Source of the DNA: Beta vulgaris subsp. vulgaris
Lineage: Eukaryota; Streptophyta; Magnoliopsida; Caryophyllales; Amaranthaceae
DNA length: 64,000 nt
Assembly (NCBI RefSeq): GCF_026745355.1
Contig: NC_079209.1
Location: 6,515,507-6,579,506, forward strand
Reading direction: 5' to 3'
Shown one piece after another: positions 11,153 to 22,700 of this stretch (positions are counted from its first letter, which is position 1; each line of letters starts with the position of its first letter). A program made the translations under genes and the position numbers. A model generated the notes under the pieces. The model was not told the DNA's origin and did not search any database. It saw only the letters and a list, made by a program, of their open reading frames with translations.

Positions 11153-12508
11153 TGTTGAACCCTAGTTTTGATAATGACAAAGAAACAAAGGAACAAACTA
11201 AGTAGTGAACTAATGAATTATTTAAGTGTATGGTGTTTAAGGTATCAATGCAAGGAACTGGGAGAATACAAGTCAATGAAGAAGTCAAGAGAGGATTTCA
11301 AAGGCTAAGTAAAGAAGTTTCTATGTTGATACTGGAGCAAGCATTGGATCAAAATAATAGAAGCTAGGCGTTTTATTTTCTAGTTCCAATGTAAAGGAAC
11401 AAAGAAAGAATGGTAAGGAACTGGCAGTCTATTTAGAATGAGCGTTTGTTCCTTTGTAAGGAACAAACTAAGTGGCACTTAGCGAATATGTTAAAGGAAC
11501 TGAGAATAAAAGGAACTAGACTTAGGCGTGTAATTGTAACGGTTAAAAGATAATTGAGTAAGTCATGCCTAAATTATAGGAAATTAGTTATATCTAATTT
11601 CAAATGATAAAATCAGTTTTAAAAAAAAAATCTGTTTTGGAAAAAGATTTTATTTTTCGGAAAATAAGAAAATAAATATCCGGTTGTTAGAAAGATTTTA
11701 TTTCAAAGATATTATTTTCTTAAAGATTAGAAATTCAGTTTTAAAGATAAAAAGAGTTTATAAAAACTGATTTTCGGATAAAGCTCAAGGAACTCCTATT
11801 ACTTAGGAGTAATGGCTGCATTTTATCCACGTTCATTTATAGTTCATGGGATCATGGGACATGATGTAAAACGTGTTCCTTAGGGGAAGGAACATCATGG
11901 GTAATTGGACTAAAAACTGTACTCAACATTAATCCCACGTTCTTCATGATTAACACTATAAATATAGAAGTCTAGATAAGTTCCAAATTGTGTCTGACTA
12001 AGTAATTAAGTGAGTTTAACTTATTAAGTGTCAGTGCCTTCATTCTCTCATAATAGCCATTTGTTCTTTGCCTTCTTACTCTAATTCCACTAAGCTTATT
12101 TCGATCAATTGTATTTTGGTTTTTGGGGTAAGGGAACTTTGAGTGAAGTTCTGTAAGAGAAGGCTTTGAGTGAAGCTTGTATGTGTGAGAAAACTTCGAG
12201 TGAAGTTGAGAGGAACTGCTGTTAAGGGAACAGTGGCTCAGGAACTTGAGTTTAGGAACTCAAGGTTGGCTCGAGTTAGAATTAGGTTGTAACAAGTTGT
12301 TTGGCCTAATTAGTGAAAGTGTTGAGTTTAAAATCCCTAGTGGTCGAGGTTGTTTCTTCTTGTTGGGCCCAAGAAGTTTTTCCTCGTAAAAATCCCTTGT
12401 GTTCCTTTAGCTTGTTTATTCGTTTAAGTTTTAATTTCCGCAAAAAGTTACGTTTATTTCTACACCTACAATTCACCCCCCTCTTGTAGTGTTCCTAGGG
12501 AAATAACA
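11153..12508 (+). mobile_element. Solo LTR, SIRE-type Copia
   Basis: The 1356-bp LTR starts TGTTGAACCCTAG and ends GGGAAATAACA, and is flanked by a perfect 5-bp target duplication AAGTG (11148-11152 and 12509-12513). TTGATAATGACAAAG at the start and ATTCACCCCCCTCTTG near the end are hallmarks of plant SIRE/Maximus-type Copia LTRs. A TATA-like CTATAAATATAG lies near 11947. With only one LTR between intact duplications, it is a solo LTR left by recombination between the two LTRs of a full element. Confidence 0.85.
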
Positions 12509-12613
12509 AAGTGAGAGTAAATTAGGAGAATTAAGGAAAGAGAAAGTTTAGCGAAAAGGATCAAGATTCCAAATACCATTAATAACAGTACAAATTCTCA
12601 TGGAAAAATACTT

Positions 12614-12850
12614 AGGGGGCGTTTGGTATGATTAATGGAAAGGATTTGGATAATGAGGGGAAATGGAAACAATAATTGTTACCTTTACTAGTTGTTTGGT
12701 ATCCTAGTGGAATGAAAACAATTGAGAGGTTTATGATTGAGAAAGGAAACGTGGTTTGTTTCCACTAGTTTGATAAGGGTAACAAATGGGGGGATTGTGA
12801 ATCCCTCTGGAAACAGTATTTATTACTTAACACTCATACCAAACATATAG
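12614..12850. mobile_element. MITE-like repeat with GTTTGGTATG ends
   Basis: GGGGGCGTTTGGTATGA at the left and TCATACCAAAC near 12840 form terminal inverted repeats around about 230 bp of noncoding DNA rich in GGAAAC phrases. This is the pattern of Tourist/hAT-type MITEs. The right end is incomplete, so limits are approximate. Confidence 0.5.
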
Positions 12851-12903
12851 AAATAGAAATGCTTATTTGATTCCGTTTCCTACATCAAATCTTTCTATAC
12901 CAA

Positions 12904-13213
12904 GGGGGGTGTTTGGTTCATATAATGGTATGAGTTTGGAATCAGGAATGAAACAAAGGTGATATGGGTTTGGAACTCGATACTTAATACCTTGTGTTTG
13001 GTTTCATTTAGGAATGAAAAATCTTCTTTTATTTGATACCTAGAGGTAAGGTATGAGCCATACCCACCTCCCCCCATGGGTTTCTAAACCCCATACCTTA
13101 TGGGTTTGAGGTATGGGTTTAAAATTTAGAAATAAGTTAAACAAACACTAGGTATGGGTTTTGTTCATTCCAAACCCATACCTCATACCTAAAACTAGTG
13201 AACCAAACACCAT
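12904..13213. mobile_element. Tourist-like MITE (GGTGTTTGGTTCA family)
   Basis: The left end GGGGGGTGTTTGGTTCA and right end TGAACCAAACACC are inverted. The interior repeats GGTATGGGTTT phrases and its inverse. The element at 52596-52908 is a second member, with the same ends, interior phrases (GGTATGAGGTATGGG) and size. No coding capacity; an apparent 60-codon minus-strand frame is incidental. Confidence 0.65.
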
Positions 13214-14340
13214 AGGAATGACATTATGACAATAAGGGTATAATTTTTAAATAGAAAAAATGCAAGCACTATATTTCGGGATACTTAAAATAAAAACAAG
13301 CACAGTAGATTGTGACACTCAAAATAGAAAATAAACACTATATTTTGAGAAGAAGGGAGTTATGCGTAATTCAACTTAATTACAAGATGATCAAGAGGGA
13401 CAACTTCCTGACTGAAGCAACAAAAACACATTATATATATTTAGAAAGGATACGTTTGAGAATTTGCTAGAATTAGCTGTTAATAATTTATGCTGACGAA
13501 AGAGATGAAGTCATTTTACAAGTAAAGTGTGGACTGTGAGGAGGTTAGGAAATGAGAACTGAAACACAAGTTAGTTGACATTTTCTACATTGTTGCTAAA
13601 CCAATAATAGTTAAAGCCTTAAAACACAAATTTGTTTGGAAATGGAAAATGAGACAAAAATGTACTTAGAGAAGACCAAATTTTATATATTTACTGCTCA
13701 TATTTGTTTGTCAAGCTAATTCAAGAGTCACAAGTCATTATGCTATTTTTGCAAGCTCAATTCTATCTTTTTATATTTATGAAATAAGAAACGAGGTGCA
13801 TGTACATTTGGCATAACTAGTTGTTTTGGTCTCGGTAGATTTTCGTTTTGTATTAGTTTTGTAGTTGATAAATGTTACTGAAAGCTATATTACTTAGTTA
13901 TCTAGCTAGGTAATTTGTTTTATGTAAGTGTTCAACATAGTTGATTGAGTGATTATTATAGCAAAAACGTAATTAATTTAGAGAAGACTTTGGTGAATCC
14001 CCTTTCCAAAGGAGTTACATATTTTTCGAATTTTGATTCTATCTTAGATGATGCTTTGTTTTTATGTAAGGATTTTCTTTCTTTTCGTTGGTCTCGTGTG
14101 CTTGCTTATGATTGGCAATAGTGTGTGTGTCCATCAACTAACTAGAATTATTCCTTTGGGTGTTAAACCGAAGAACCATTATCCTTTGAAGGTGCTCCTT
14201 ATGTGTTGATGGACTTTTCATTTCCGACTTACTGAAAGCACCTATCTTTCTCTTTCCTCTGAAGAAAAGATAGAAATTAGTTTGCATTTAAAATAAAAAC
14301 TGTATTTACTGGTATTTGCCAAATAGAATAACAACAGCTT
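13214..14340. other. Intergenic
   Basis: AT-rich sequence with no supported gene or bounded repeat. The last 350 bases may be upstream parts of the LINE relic that follows, too decayed to read. Confidence 0.4.
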
Positions 14341-14349
14341 TATGTAAAT

Positions 14350-14660
14350 GAGATGGCAAGGTCATCAACTCAATTAAAGAAATTTGGTCACCCCCATGGC
14401 AGATTACCAACATTGTTAGAGACATTCATATGCTCCTCAACTCTTTTACATCGTGGGATATTCTTCATGTCTATTGAGAAGCTAATAAAGCAGTTGATTG
14501 GATTGCTAACGTTGGTCATTTAGTAGATAGTCAATTTTGCATAGAAGATTGTACTTCTTCCGCTCTATAAAACACCCTTGTAACTGGTAAGGTGGGAGCT
14601 CCCCTCGTGCGGAGGATCTCCTAACCTTCTTTTTCTTACCTTTCTAAAAAAAAGATAGAT
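14350..14660 (+). pseudogene. LINE RNase H domain relic
   Basis: Reading from about 14398 gives QITNIVRDIHMLL, then SWDILHVY, a stop, EANKAVDWIANVGHL. This is the end of the RNase H domain of plant L1-type ORF2, where the family has HVYREANxAADWLAxxGH. An in-frame stop replaces the arginine codon. About 150 bases later the sequence ends in a short A-rich run (CTAAAAAAAAG), as expected for a LINE 3' end. It is a 5'-truncated, inactive fragment. Confidence 0.65.
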
Positions 14661-15904
14661 GGCAATGTGTGCAACATTTCTTGATCAAGTTTGACCTAGT
14701 GATGGTAAGACTCTCCTTCCACCCCGTTGATAGGGGTGCGCTTCACACCCCTTACATAAAAGATTCCCAATTTTTCCTCTTCCTTACAAAAAAAATTTCT
14801 CTTACCTAAAAAAAAAAAAAAGTCAGACACAACATAAAAATAAGTTTATATCTATACAATATATTTAAAAGCATTACTTTCACAATCTTTCATGTGAACC
14901 CTTCATCTTGACGATAACATGAAATTTATTATATTTTTTCAACAAATGACTTGACAATTATTCTGCAACGTTCACTCAACTCTCAAAAGGAAAAAAAAAT
15001 TAAGCTATCAAATTATTGAACCTTTGATCTCTCAATCTATATGAAATTTAATATAAATGAATTGAATCAATACTCTAAAAATCTACAAAGCAAATACGGT
15101 ATTTAAAAATAAGGTCCAAATCCTGATATTGTTGCTCATAAAACTGATTTGGCATTGTCGCTCTTATCTCTAACTGGTGCTCTCCATCATCTTCCCAATC
15201 CTTTCTCTCTGTATTATTATTATCTGATTTATTTTATTATCCAAACTTCACAATTATTTGACAGATTGTCTACCATCACTAGTCTCTTAACTCCTCAAAA
15301 CAAGGAAGGAATTTTTTTAAAAAAAACAAGGAAAAATTATCAATAATAATATTAAATTAAATTTACACTTTTGTTCAAATAATTACCTTTTGTAGTTTGA
15401 TGAATATTATAGAAACCATCCTTGTGACCAATATTATCAGGATCAGGATCCTACTTTGGACCATACGGGTTGGTAAAATCGAATTAATGGGATCGGATCG
15501 TAGGATTGTAAGATCCTACTATTTAGTAAATTAAAATAGAGATAATTATGCTAGAAGATAGTGAAAACCTCGTATTAAAAATTTACACATATTAATAATG
15601 ACTTATTTTATCAGCAAATAGTGATAGTTTTTCGATAATATAAGATTGAAGTAACATACAACCTAAATCTAATAGCAGGAATATAAAAGTGAAATTACTA
15701 TATGATTCTGTTCATGATATATTGGATCATAGAGTAGTAGGATCGTAGAATCGTATTAAGATCATACAATGTGATTTTTTTGTGGTTGGGTAGGATTGAA
15801 AGATCCTACAAAACTAAGATCCTACGTAGGATAAGGATCGATGAGTTACGTCCGAATCGTAGAATTGTAGGATCGTAAGATCCGAATCGGGATTTTAACA
15901 ACAA
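14661..15904. other. Intergenic with GGATCGTA-rich tract
   Basis: No gene was supported. Between about 15430 and 15900 variants of GGATCGTAGAATCGTA and GATCCTAC recur in both orientations, giving a locally self-similar tract. A related GAATCGTGATTTTAATAAC phrase appears again near 16765. Confidence 0.4.
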
Positions 15905-16150
15905 CTAGTTATTAGGCCCGGGCTATTTCCCGGGAAGAAAAAAAATTCATTTATTAATACTTTATGATGATAACACTAAATACAACTTAGCCTAGTGGTT
16001 AAAACTTTAGTATATGTACTTGAGGTCTCGGGATCAAATCTTATACTATACAATTTCTTAATTTTTTTTATTGTACATTCATTACATGAACTAAAACTCC
16101 CTAGGAAGAGCGCCCCGTGACACAGTTTCTTGTTTTTGCACACCTTTTAA
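15905..16150 (-). mobile_element. Helitron-like 3' terminus and shared 230-bp repeat
   Basis: Read on the minus strand, the sequence ends in CTAG followed by T, with CCCGGGAAATAGCCCGGG just before, the hairpin-plus-CTRR signature of Helitron 3' ends. The next ~200 bases (from AACACTAAATACAACTTAGC to CACCTTTTAATATATTT) are repeated at about 23680-23870. Inside that shared segment TAGCCTAGTGG and GGGATCAAATC resemble RNA polymerase III A and B boxes, so a SINE origin for that part is possible. The other end was not found. Confidence 0.5.
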
Positions 16151-16344
16151 TATATTTGTATAGATGCTTGTGAGTTTGTGACTGCAACAAATCGTCAAAA
16201 TGTCTCTATGAAAAGGTTGTAAATTCCGACGATATATGCGACAAATGACACACAGTGCAAGTTCTGCTCAACGATTGTAGTTTTGATGAAAGAAACATTT
16301 ATTTGTCTCAATTTGTTACATTTGAATTTCTTCTGTAGATGTGA

Positions 16345-16940
16345 ATATGTGATATGAATCTTTATTATTAAATTTACACTATATTAAAAAAATAGTTAAT
16401 TGACAAATTTTCCAAAAAGTAATTGTAAGTCACAAGTCACATTTTAAAATTATCGAGATTAAAAAAACACTGGTTATTACCGTCAAAAATATGAACAATC
16501 GTATAGATGCTTGTGAGTTTGTGACTGCAAATCTTCATCAAATATGCTAAAATTATAAGTTAAAAGACCTAAAAATTGGAAAAAATAGTTGTTTACCCTT
16601 ATATTAGCAATAACTAACAATATATATCTCTTATTTTCTTTGTTAGTATGATTTAAACTTGCGAGGTTTTCGCTAGTCAACAGAAAGGTATATAATCGTC
16701 TAGAATCGCGAATCGAATCGTCTACCATATTTTGAATTGTAAAATCGTAAGATTTTAAGATTTGAATCGTGATTTTAATAACTTTGGATGTGAATCTTTA
16801 TTATTGAATTTACACTATATTAAAAAAAATAGTAAATTGACAAATTTTCCAAAAAGTAATTGTAAGTCACAAGTCACATTTTAAAATTATCGAGATTAAA
16901 AAAACACTGGTTATTATCGTCGAAAATATGAACAAATGTG
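16345..16940. repeat. Direct duplication of ~150 bp
   Basis: About 150 bases beginning ATGAATCTTTATTATT and ending TATTACCGTCAAAAATATGAAC (16355-16495) recur almost unchanged at 16795-16935, separated by about 300 bases. A shorter phrase, GTATAGATGCTTGTGAG, is also repeated at about 16160 and 16500. No coding content. Confidence 0.75.
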
Positions 16941-17021
16941 TATTACATATCGCCATGTGCCCTCCCCTTCCCCGAAACACCCCTCATCCAAAAGATCTTC
17001 ATTCCATATTAATTTTATATA

Positions 17022-17230
17022 CTTCATCCGTTTCTTTTTACTCGCTACACTTCTCATTTCACGGACTCCTAGGCAATTTTTGGAGAAGAGAGAGGTAGAG
17101 AGTAAAAAGAAAATGGATCCATGTGGGAGGAGAGAGATAGAGAGAGTTTATTGCCCAAAAAAGAAGTGTAGCAAGTAATGTGAAACTTCCCATAATGGAA
17201 AGTGTAGCGAGTAAAAAGAAACGGAGGAAG
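17022..17230. mobile_element. Stowaway-like MITE, 209 bp
   Basis: The left end CTTCATCCGTTTCTTTTTAC and right end GTAAAAAGAAACGGAGGAAG are near-perfect inverted repeats flanked by TA (17020-17021 and 17231-17232). The inner part, CTCGCTACACTT against AAGTGTAGCGAG, extends the inverted repeat. Noncoding. Confidence 0.85.
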
Positions 17231-17827
17231 TATTAAAGTTACAAAAATGGCTCATACATATGGAATATCGAATCTACAACCTTAGAAATAGATGAAAGAG
17301 ATTTACCCGTCACTTCATTACAATTTCACTACTCTCTCTTCTCCAAAACAAAGATGACATCATTAGTTTTCAAGGCAAACATATGTTTAACTTACACTAA
17401 TTCAAATGCCTTATATGATTAAAATAACTTATTCCTTTTTTCTTTTTTTAAACATCTTTCTGCATCAAATTGAAACCACATATAAATTGATAACAACTAT
17501 TATCCAACTTACTAAATACGCTACATCCAATATACCAAAACATCATCTAAATCACTCACTAGTCACTACCTTATATATCAAACAATTTTTCCACTTAACA
17601 AAGTCTATGTCAAACACACCCTCAAGACTACCATTTTTTGCCTTAATAAAGAAGACTTATTTTTAGCAAACGCGGAGATGACAAAAGCAAACAAAGCAAA
17701 GATAAGAGTGTAATTTCAATTTTGTTTGGTTTATTCATAAAAAAACAACCACCACTCCACCAGTGACAGAATATAAGGGGTAATCTGTAAATATAATGAA
17801 CTATAATGGTATTATGTTACCCAAACT
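17231..17827. promoter_or_regulatory. Upstream region of the GRAS gene
   Basis: AT-rich sequence between the MITE and the presumed 5' leader of the GRAS gene. It would hold the promoter, but no single convincing TATA element could be chosen. Confidence 0.3.
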
Positions 17828-17879
17828 TTGTGTCAAAGAAATGATGATTATAAAAGTCGTCAGTTGAATCAAGTTATCA

Positions 17880-20299
17880 ACTTCCAAAATTTTACTACTT
17901 CAATTTGCTCTCTTCCTATATTATTTTTTCTACCTTTCAGCTGCATTTTCTCAAGATACTTTATCACCTGGATTTTTAAGACCAATCTTTTTTCATTTCA
18001 ACTACAAAAAAGGTATGTTTTTGTGTTAACCCACATCCTCAAATCTCTCTTTTTCCTTCAATTTTGAGTTTTAAAGATCATTGAATATTTGTTATGTGAT
18101 TTATATGACTTTATCATAGCAATTTCTGTTGAAAATTTCAGTCTTTTTTATGTGGTTGATGAATTATAATTATGTCTTGGTTGTTATTCTTTGAATTTAT
18201 GTCTTGGTTGTTGAACTTTGGTTGCTTAAAGTTTGAAACTTTGTTGTACTTTAGATGCCTTTTCTTTAATGGGGATTTTGATTTTGATTTGTTATGGTGT
18301 TATATGTTTTTTCTGAATTCAAAATGCCCAGAAAATGAATTGGGTTTTTATTGAAAAGATAGATTAGTAGTAGTTGATTTAGTAAGGTAAAAAGAAAATT
18401 GTGTTGAAATGGGTGTTTTAGGTTTAATAGTTCATCAAATGATTTGATAATGAACCTGTTTGTTCAGAAATTAGAATCATATTGATTATTTTTTTAAGGT
18501 ATCCTATGATATAAAGAATCTAAAGATATAAAGATATAAAGATTGATTATTGATGGTTGATGCATGAACTTGGATGATTTTTGGAGGTTGGGTTAATTAT
18601 ATACTGCATTTATCTTACTGCTAGGGTATATCTTTTGTGGTTTAAAGTGTCTTTTAACCTCAACTTATGCCTTTACACGGCTTCATTAGATGGATTTGTG
18701 GACATTGGCAAAAGTTTTACGCGGATATGTTTACTTTTTTGTTTTTCCTAATAGTAGTAATTAAGGTGTAGTTTACCTTGTGATATCATTATATTTTAGA
18801 AATGGGTGTAGTTCTAGAAAGCAAAAGCTGTTCAAGATTAAGGATAAAGTGGAGGTGGTCTTGTGTGATGTGATCTAATTCTTCATAAGCGCGAATTTCG
18901 GCTGAGAAAAGAGAAATGCTAGGTTCAGGAACAAAGCCCTCTAATAGGACTTTGAGCAAACTACCCAATGTGTCCCCTTAATTTTCACACTCCACTTTCC
19001 CCCTAAGTTCCCAAAAACTCCCTGATTTGAACTCGGAAAAGCTCGATTCTGGTGTTCACAAGAAAATTGATTTTTTTTGTATGGATGGATTAAACTTTAA
19101 AGAGCTGAGTCCAGTGAAATGGGAAAAAGTCTTTCATATGGCTGTCATGTTTTTGGATCATGGATCAGAACAGTATAGTTATACTTAATAGTAGTTTATG
19201 GAACTATGAACTTATGATCTTTGTTACAGAAAAGGTTAGGTCATGAATCTGTTGCAGAGTTTCTATAGTATTAATTAATTACCCTTCCTTTTCGGTTTTG
19301 GATATTCTGTTTTATGAGCTCCGATTCATGATTTTCCTTGTTTTAGGCGTTTTATCCGGCAATTACATCAAGAGATGCATCTGCTTTCTATCAAGTCAAT
19401 GCTTCTAATACAACTATGTAGTCTTTGATGTTTGTGTCTGTTTTCAGTTACATTATCAACTAATCTGATAGTGTTGATTGGAAGTTTCTATCTTGATGCT
19501 TTTTTATGAGCTTAGCTAATAGCTAGTTAGCTACTACCTGAATGATGTGATGTTTGAGATTTGGTCGTGTCTTATGTTAATATTGCTTGATGTTTCAGCA
19601 TCAATATGATGAGATCCTATTCTAAGCAAAGTATTCATGTTCATGTTGCACTGAGTAATGTTATTTCTAGATCTTATCACACGAGAGAACCGAAAATAGT
19701 CTGAATTAGAGTCACACCAGGTGTGTTACATGCATAAGATGTCCTGGTCTTTAATAACAATGAAAATCTACAAACCTTCTCGATTTCCATACTTCAATAA
19801 ATTCAATTCAAGTTGGGACTAAGACTTTTCATATCTTAAGCTACTTCGTAAAGTTTAGCTTCCTGTCCAGATTTGTGATGATAATGAAAAACAGAAGAAG
19901 TATATAAAAATCTTTTAAGATTCTTTTGTGCATTGGTTTTTTCATATAACTGCTTAACTGATAGATCTATTGCTGTGAAGGTATTATCTTTGTTTCTCAA
20001 TGTGAACCATATCTGTGGACATGAACATGAAAGTTCTGATTCCACAACCTCTGTTTAGTTTATTGTGCTTTTTTTATAACCATTTGGGATGGCTCTTCAA
20101 GGTTCCAGTGTCTCTAAATTCAATTACTGCCTCATTAAACTTCTATTTAAGTCTTCTCATATCAACTTTGCCCACTTAAATGCTCAAGATTTGTGTTAAG
20201 GTTTATATTATAATTGCATGATGTGGCACTTGGAGAGTTAATTGGGATTATTCTCTAAATTGAATGTTCTGACTGGTTACTTTCAATCTCTGCTTCAGG
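17880..20299 (+). other. Probable 5' leader exon and long leader intron of GRAS gene
   Basis: A pyrimidine-rich leader-like segment ends at AAAAAAG|GTATGTTTTTG (about 18013), a strong plant donor. About 2.3 kb of T-rich, intron-like sequence follows, and CTGCTTCAG|GCAACTAC (about 20299) is a good acceptor 100 bases before the GRAS start. PAT1-branch GRAS genes commonly have an intronless coding region with an intron in the 5' leader. The joining is inferred, not proven. Confidence 0.45.
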
Positions 20300-20400
20300 C
20301 AACTACTTGGCTACTGCTTACTTATAAGCAACAGAAAAAGCTGTATTAGTCTTTCTCCTCCTATATCTGCTTCTGCAAAGTGTGTGAGTGGTACTACCAT

Positions 20401-22047
20401 ATGCAAACATCTCAGCTTAATTGCACTACTAGTGGTGTACACGGGTTCTACAACCAGCATGCCCCTGAAATGACACCTTATTGCTCATCCCATTACCAAG
20501 CCTTGAACAAGAACATGTACCCTGATAATACTACAAAGGGAAACCAGATCATTTCTTTCCAAACATTCGATGAAGGGTTTGTCACATTGGACTCTTCTCC
20601 AAATATTGGCCTTTATACCAACTATGATTCACCCTCTGGGGTCAGCACGTCATCCAACAGAAGCCAGGTTTCTCCGCAATGTTCTCAGTCATACATTTCA
20701 GACCCTCAGCAGTCTTCTGATAACACTTATGGTTCCCCGACCAGTGGCTCTTCTGTAGTAGACGACAATACTGAACTTAGAAACCGACTCAGATATCTCG
20801 AGCGCTCTCTTATGGGGCCTGATTTACCACACGGGTCTGATGGACACTATTGCTCTTTGAGCCATCGAGGTAATGTTTGCATCTCGTCATCACATTCAAA
20901 CCAACTGATGGAGATGCTCCCTAAAATGGAACTCAAACAGGTGCTGTATTTATGTGCACAAGCTGTGTCAGAGAACGACCTATCAACATCTGAAACACTG
21001 ATGGATGCTTTAGGGAATCTGGTCTCAGTATGTGGGACCCCAATCCAACGGTTGGCCGCATATATGCTTGAAGGACTGAGAGCAAGGCTAGAATCCTCAG
21101 GCTACACTATCTACAGGAAGCTAAGGTGTGAGCAACCAACAAGCTCTGAGCTTCTCTCGTACATGCACGTTTTGTACCAGTTTTGCCCTTATTTCAAATT
21201 TGCGTACATGTCCTCAAATCTTGTCATCCAAGAAGCAGTGGGGAATGAGGGGAGCATTCACATCATAGATTTCCAAATTGGGATGGGAACACAATGGATC
21301 TCATTAATTCAATCTCTTGCTAATCGGCCCTGTGGTCCCCCACTTGTTCGTATCACCGGAGTTGATGACTCCCAGTCAGCTTATGCTCGAGGAGCAGGGC
21401 TTGAAGTTGTAGGATTGAGACTATCAAAGCTGGCTGAATCATGTGGTGTACCCTTTGAATTCCATGCTGCAGCCATGTCAGGTTGCCAAGTTAAAAGGGA
21501 GAATCTAAAGGTTCAGTCTGGAGAATTTTTGGCTGTGAATTTCCCCTACATGTTACACCACATGCCAGATGAGAGTGTGAGCACAGAAAACCATAGAGAC
21601 CGGCTGTTAAGGCTAGTTAAGAGTTTGTCACCTCGAGTAGTCACTGTAACTGAGCAAGAGTCCTATACAAACACGTCTCCATTCTTACAACGTTTTGCTG
21701 AGACTTTGGATTACTACACCGCGATGTTTGAGTCAGTTGATGTGGCTCTCCCTCGGGATGACAAAAAGAGGATAAATGCAGAGATGCATTGTCTTGCACG
21801 TGATATTGTTAATATGGTAGCCTGTGAAGATGCTGAAAGGGTGGAAAGACACGAGCCGTTTGGTAAATGGAGGGCGAGGTTTAGCATGGCTGGTTTTACT
21901 CAATTGCCCTTGAGTTACTCAGTGAATGAGTCAATCAGGGGTTTGATGAAGGAGTTCCATGAGAATTTTAGGGTGGAAGAGTGGCAGGGAGCACTTTTTC
22001 TGGGTTGGAAGAACCGCATTTTGTCATCCTCCTCCGTGTGGAGGTAG
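20401..22047 (+). CDS. GRAS transcription regulator, PAT1/SCL13 branch
   Basis: One uninterrupted frame encodes 548 residues from the ATG at 20401. An in-frame ATG 21 bases upstream (20380) adds MCEWYYH, but the internal start gives MQTSQ, the usual first residues of SCL13-type proteins, so 20401 is preferred. The first ~170 residues are Ser/Gln/Thr-rich and variable. The GRAS domain follows: leucine heptad I (LKQVLYLCAQAV, ~178), VHIID box as IHIID (~286-290), the leucine-rich stretch around VVGLRLSKLAES, a PFYRE-type region (FLAVNFPYMLHHMPDE, ~376) and a complete SAW motif ending GALFLGWKNR...VWR. PAT1-branch proteins are nuclear/cytoplasmic regulators of phytochrome A and stress or gibberellin responses; the exact role here cannot be told. 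All subdomains are present, so the gene looks functional. Confidence 0.95.
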   Translation: MQTSQLNCTTSGVHGFYNQHAPEMTPYCSSHYQALNKNMYPDNTTKGNQIISFQTFDEGFVTLDSSPNIGLYTNYDSPSGVSTSSNRSQVSPQCSQSYISDPQQSSDNTYGSPTSGSSVVDDNTELRNRLRYLERSLMGPDLPHGSDGHYCSLSHRGNVCISSSHSNQLMEMLPKMELKQVLYLCAQAVSENDLSTSETLMDALGNLVSVCGTPIQRLAAYMLEGLRARLESSGYTIYRKLRCEQPTSSELLSYMHVLYQFCPYFKFAYMSSNLVIQEAVGNEGSIHIIDFQIGMGTQWISLIQSLANRPCGPPLVRITGVDDSQSAYARGAGLEVVGLRLSKLAESCGVPFEFHAAAMSGCQVKRENLKVQSGEFLAVNFPYMLHHMPDESVSTENHRDRLLRLVKSLSPRVVTVTEQESYTNTSPFLQRFAETLDYYTAMFESVDVALPRDDKKRINAEMHCLARDIVNMVACEDAERVERHEPFGKWRARFSMAGFTQLPLSYSVNESIRGLMKEFHENFRVEEWQGALFLGWKNRILSSSSVWR

Positions 22048-22622
22048 TAATTCTAAGTCGTCGATCACTGATCAAACTAATTAAATGGCTCGGAGTCTTT
22101 GTAAAGTTCTCGCTCGCCTCTCCTCTCCTCTCCTTGACCAGTTCAAATTTTGCTTCCTTTATAGCGGGAATTGGGATAGGGGAGCTCTGCTGCCTATTAG
22201 TCAGTTTCTCAGTAGGGTAACAACAGTTCACACAACTTTGGTTTTGTTTGTGCAACACCAATATCATCTGCTTTACTAAATATGTTAGAAACACAACTGA
22301 GTTGGGATTGGTCGTTGGGGCCATAGTTTCATCTGTATTCATAGTTGAATTGTAGTTTAAAGAAATGCTACTGATATACTAGTAATTGTAAAATGTGTGG
22401 CTATTATGAATTTCTGGGTATCTTTGGTTGTACCTTGTATTTTCAGCTGAATATTTGTGGCAGCCAACAACAAAACAAGCTATTATAATTTATTGGTACT
22501 ATATGTTGATGTATTTTCCAGACTAAAAATTCTATCTAAGCTTAGGAATATATCTTGAAATTGTTCTTTCTTCACTTTTATAAATTTTTTTAATAAATAT
22601 GTAAATGTATAGCCGGGTGCGT
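22048..22622 (+). other. 3' untranslated region and downstream flank of GRAS gene
   Basis: Noncoding sequence after the TAG stop. T-rich and TTGTTTGT-like plant 3'-end elements occur around 22240 and AATAAA-like TTTAATAAATATG at about 22590. The exact cleavage site cannot be set. Confidence 0.4.
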
Positions 22623-22700
22623 TTGGGGAAGAGTTTGTAGCTCAGTGGAGTTCCATCCTGAATTTCAGGGTTTTGTCCAGTTCGAATCTTGTTGGGGAAT
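22623..22700 (+). mobile_element. tRNA-derived SINE head (candidate)
   Basis: GTTTGTAGCTCAGTGGAG resembles a tRNA D-arm and pol III A box, and CCAGTTCGAATCTTG 50 bases later resembles a T-arm and B box. The anticodon region folds only poorly and no acceptor stem closes, so it is not a tRNA gene. A SINE head is the likeliest explanation; its tail was not delimited. Confidence 0.4.

Noticed and set aside
16936..17178. 80-codon frame
   Set aside because: Mostly Stowaway MITE sequence (17022-17230).
22627..22695. Possible tRNA gene
   Set aside because: A- and B-box-like sequences are present but the acceptor and anticodon stems do not pair; listed instead as a SINE head candidate.
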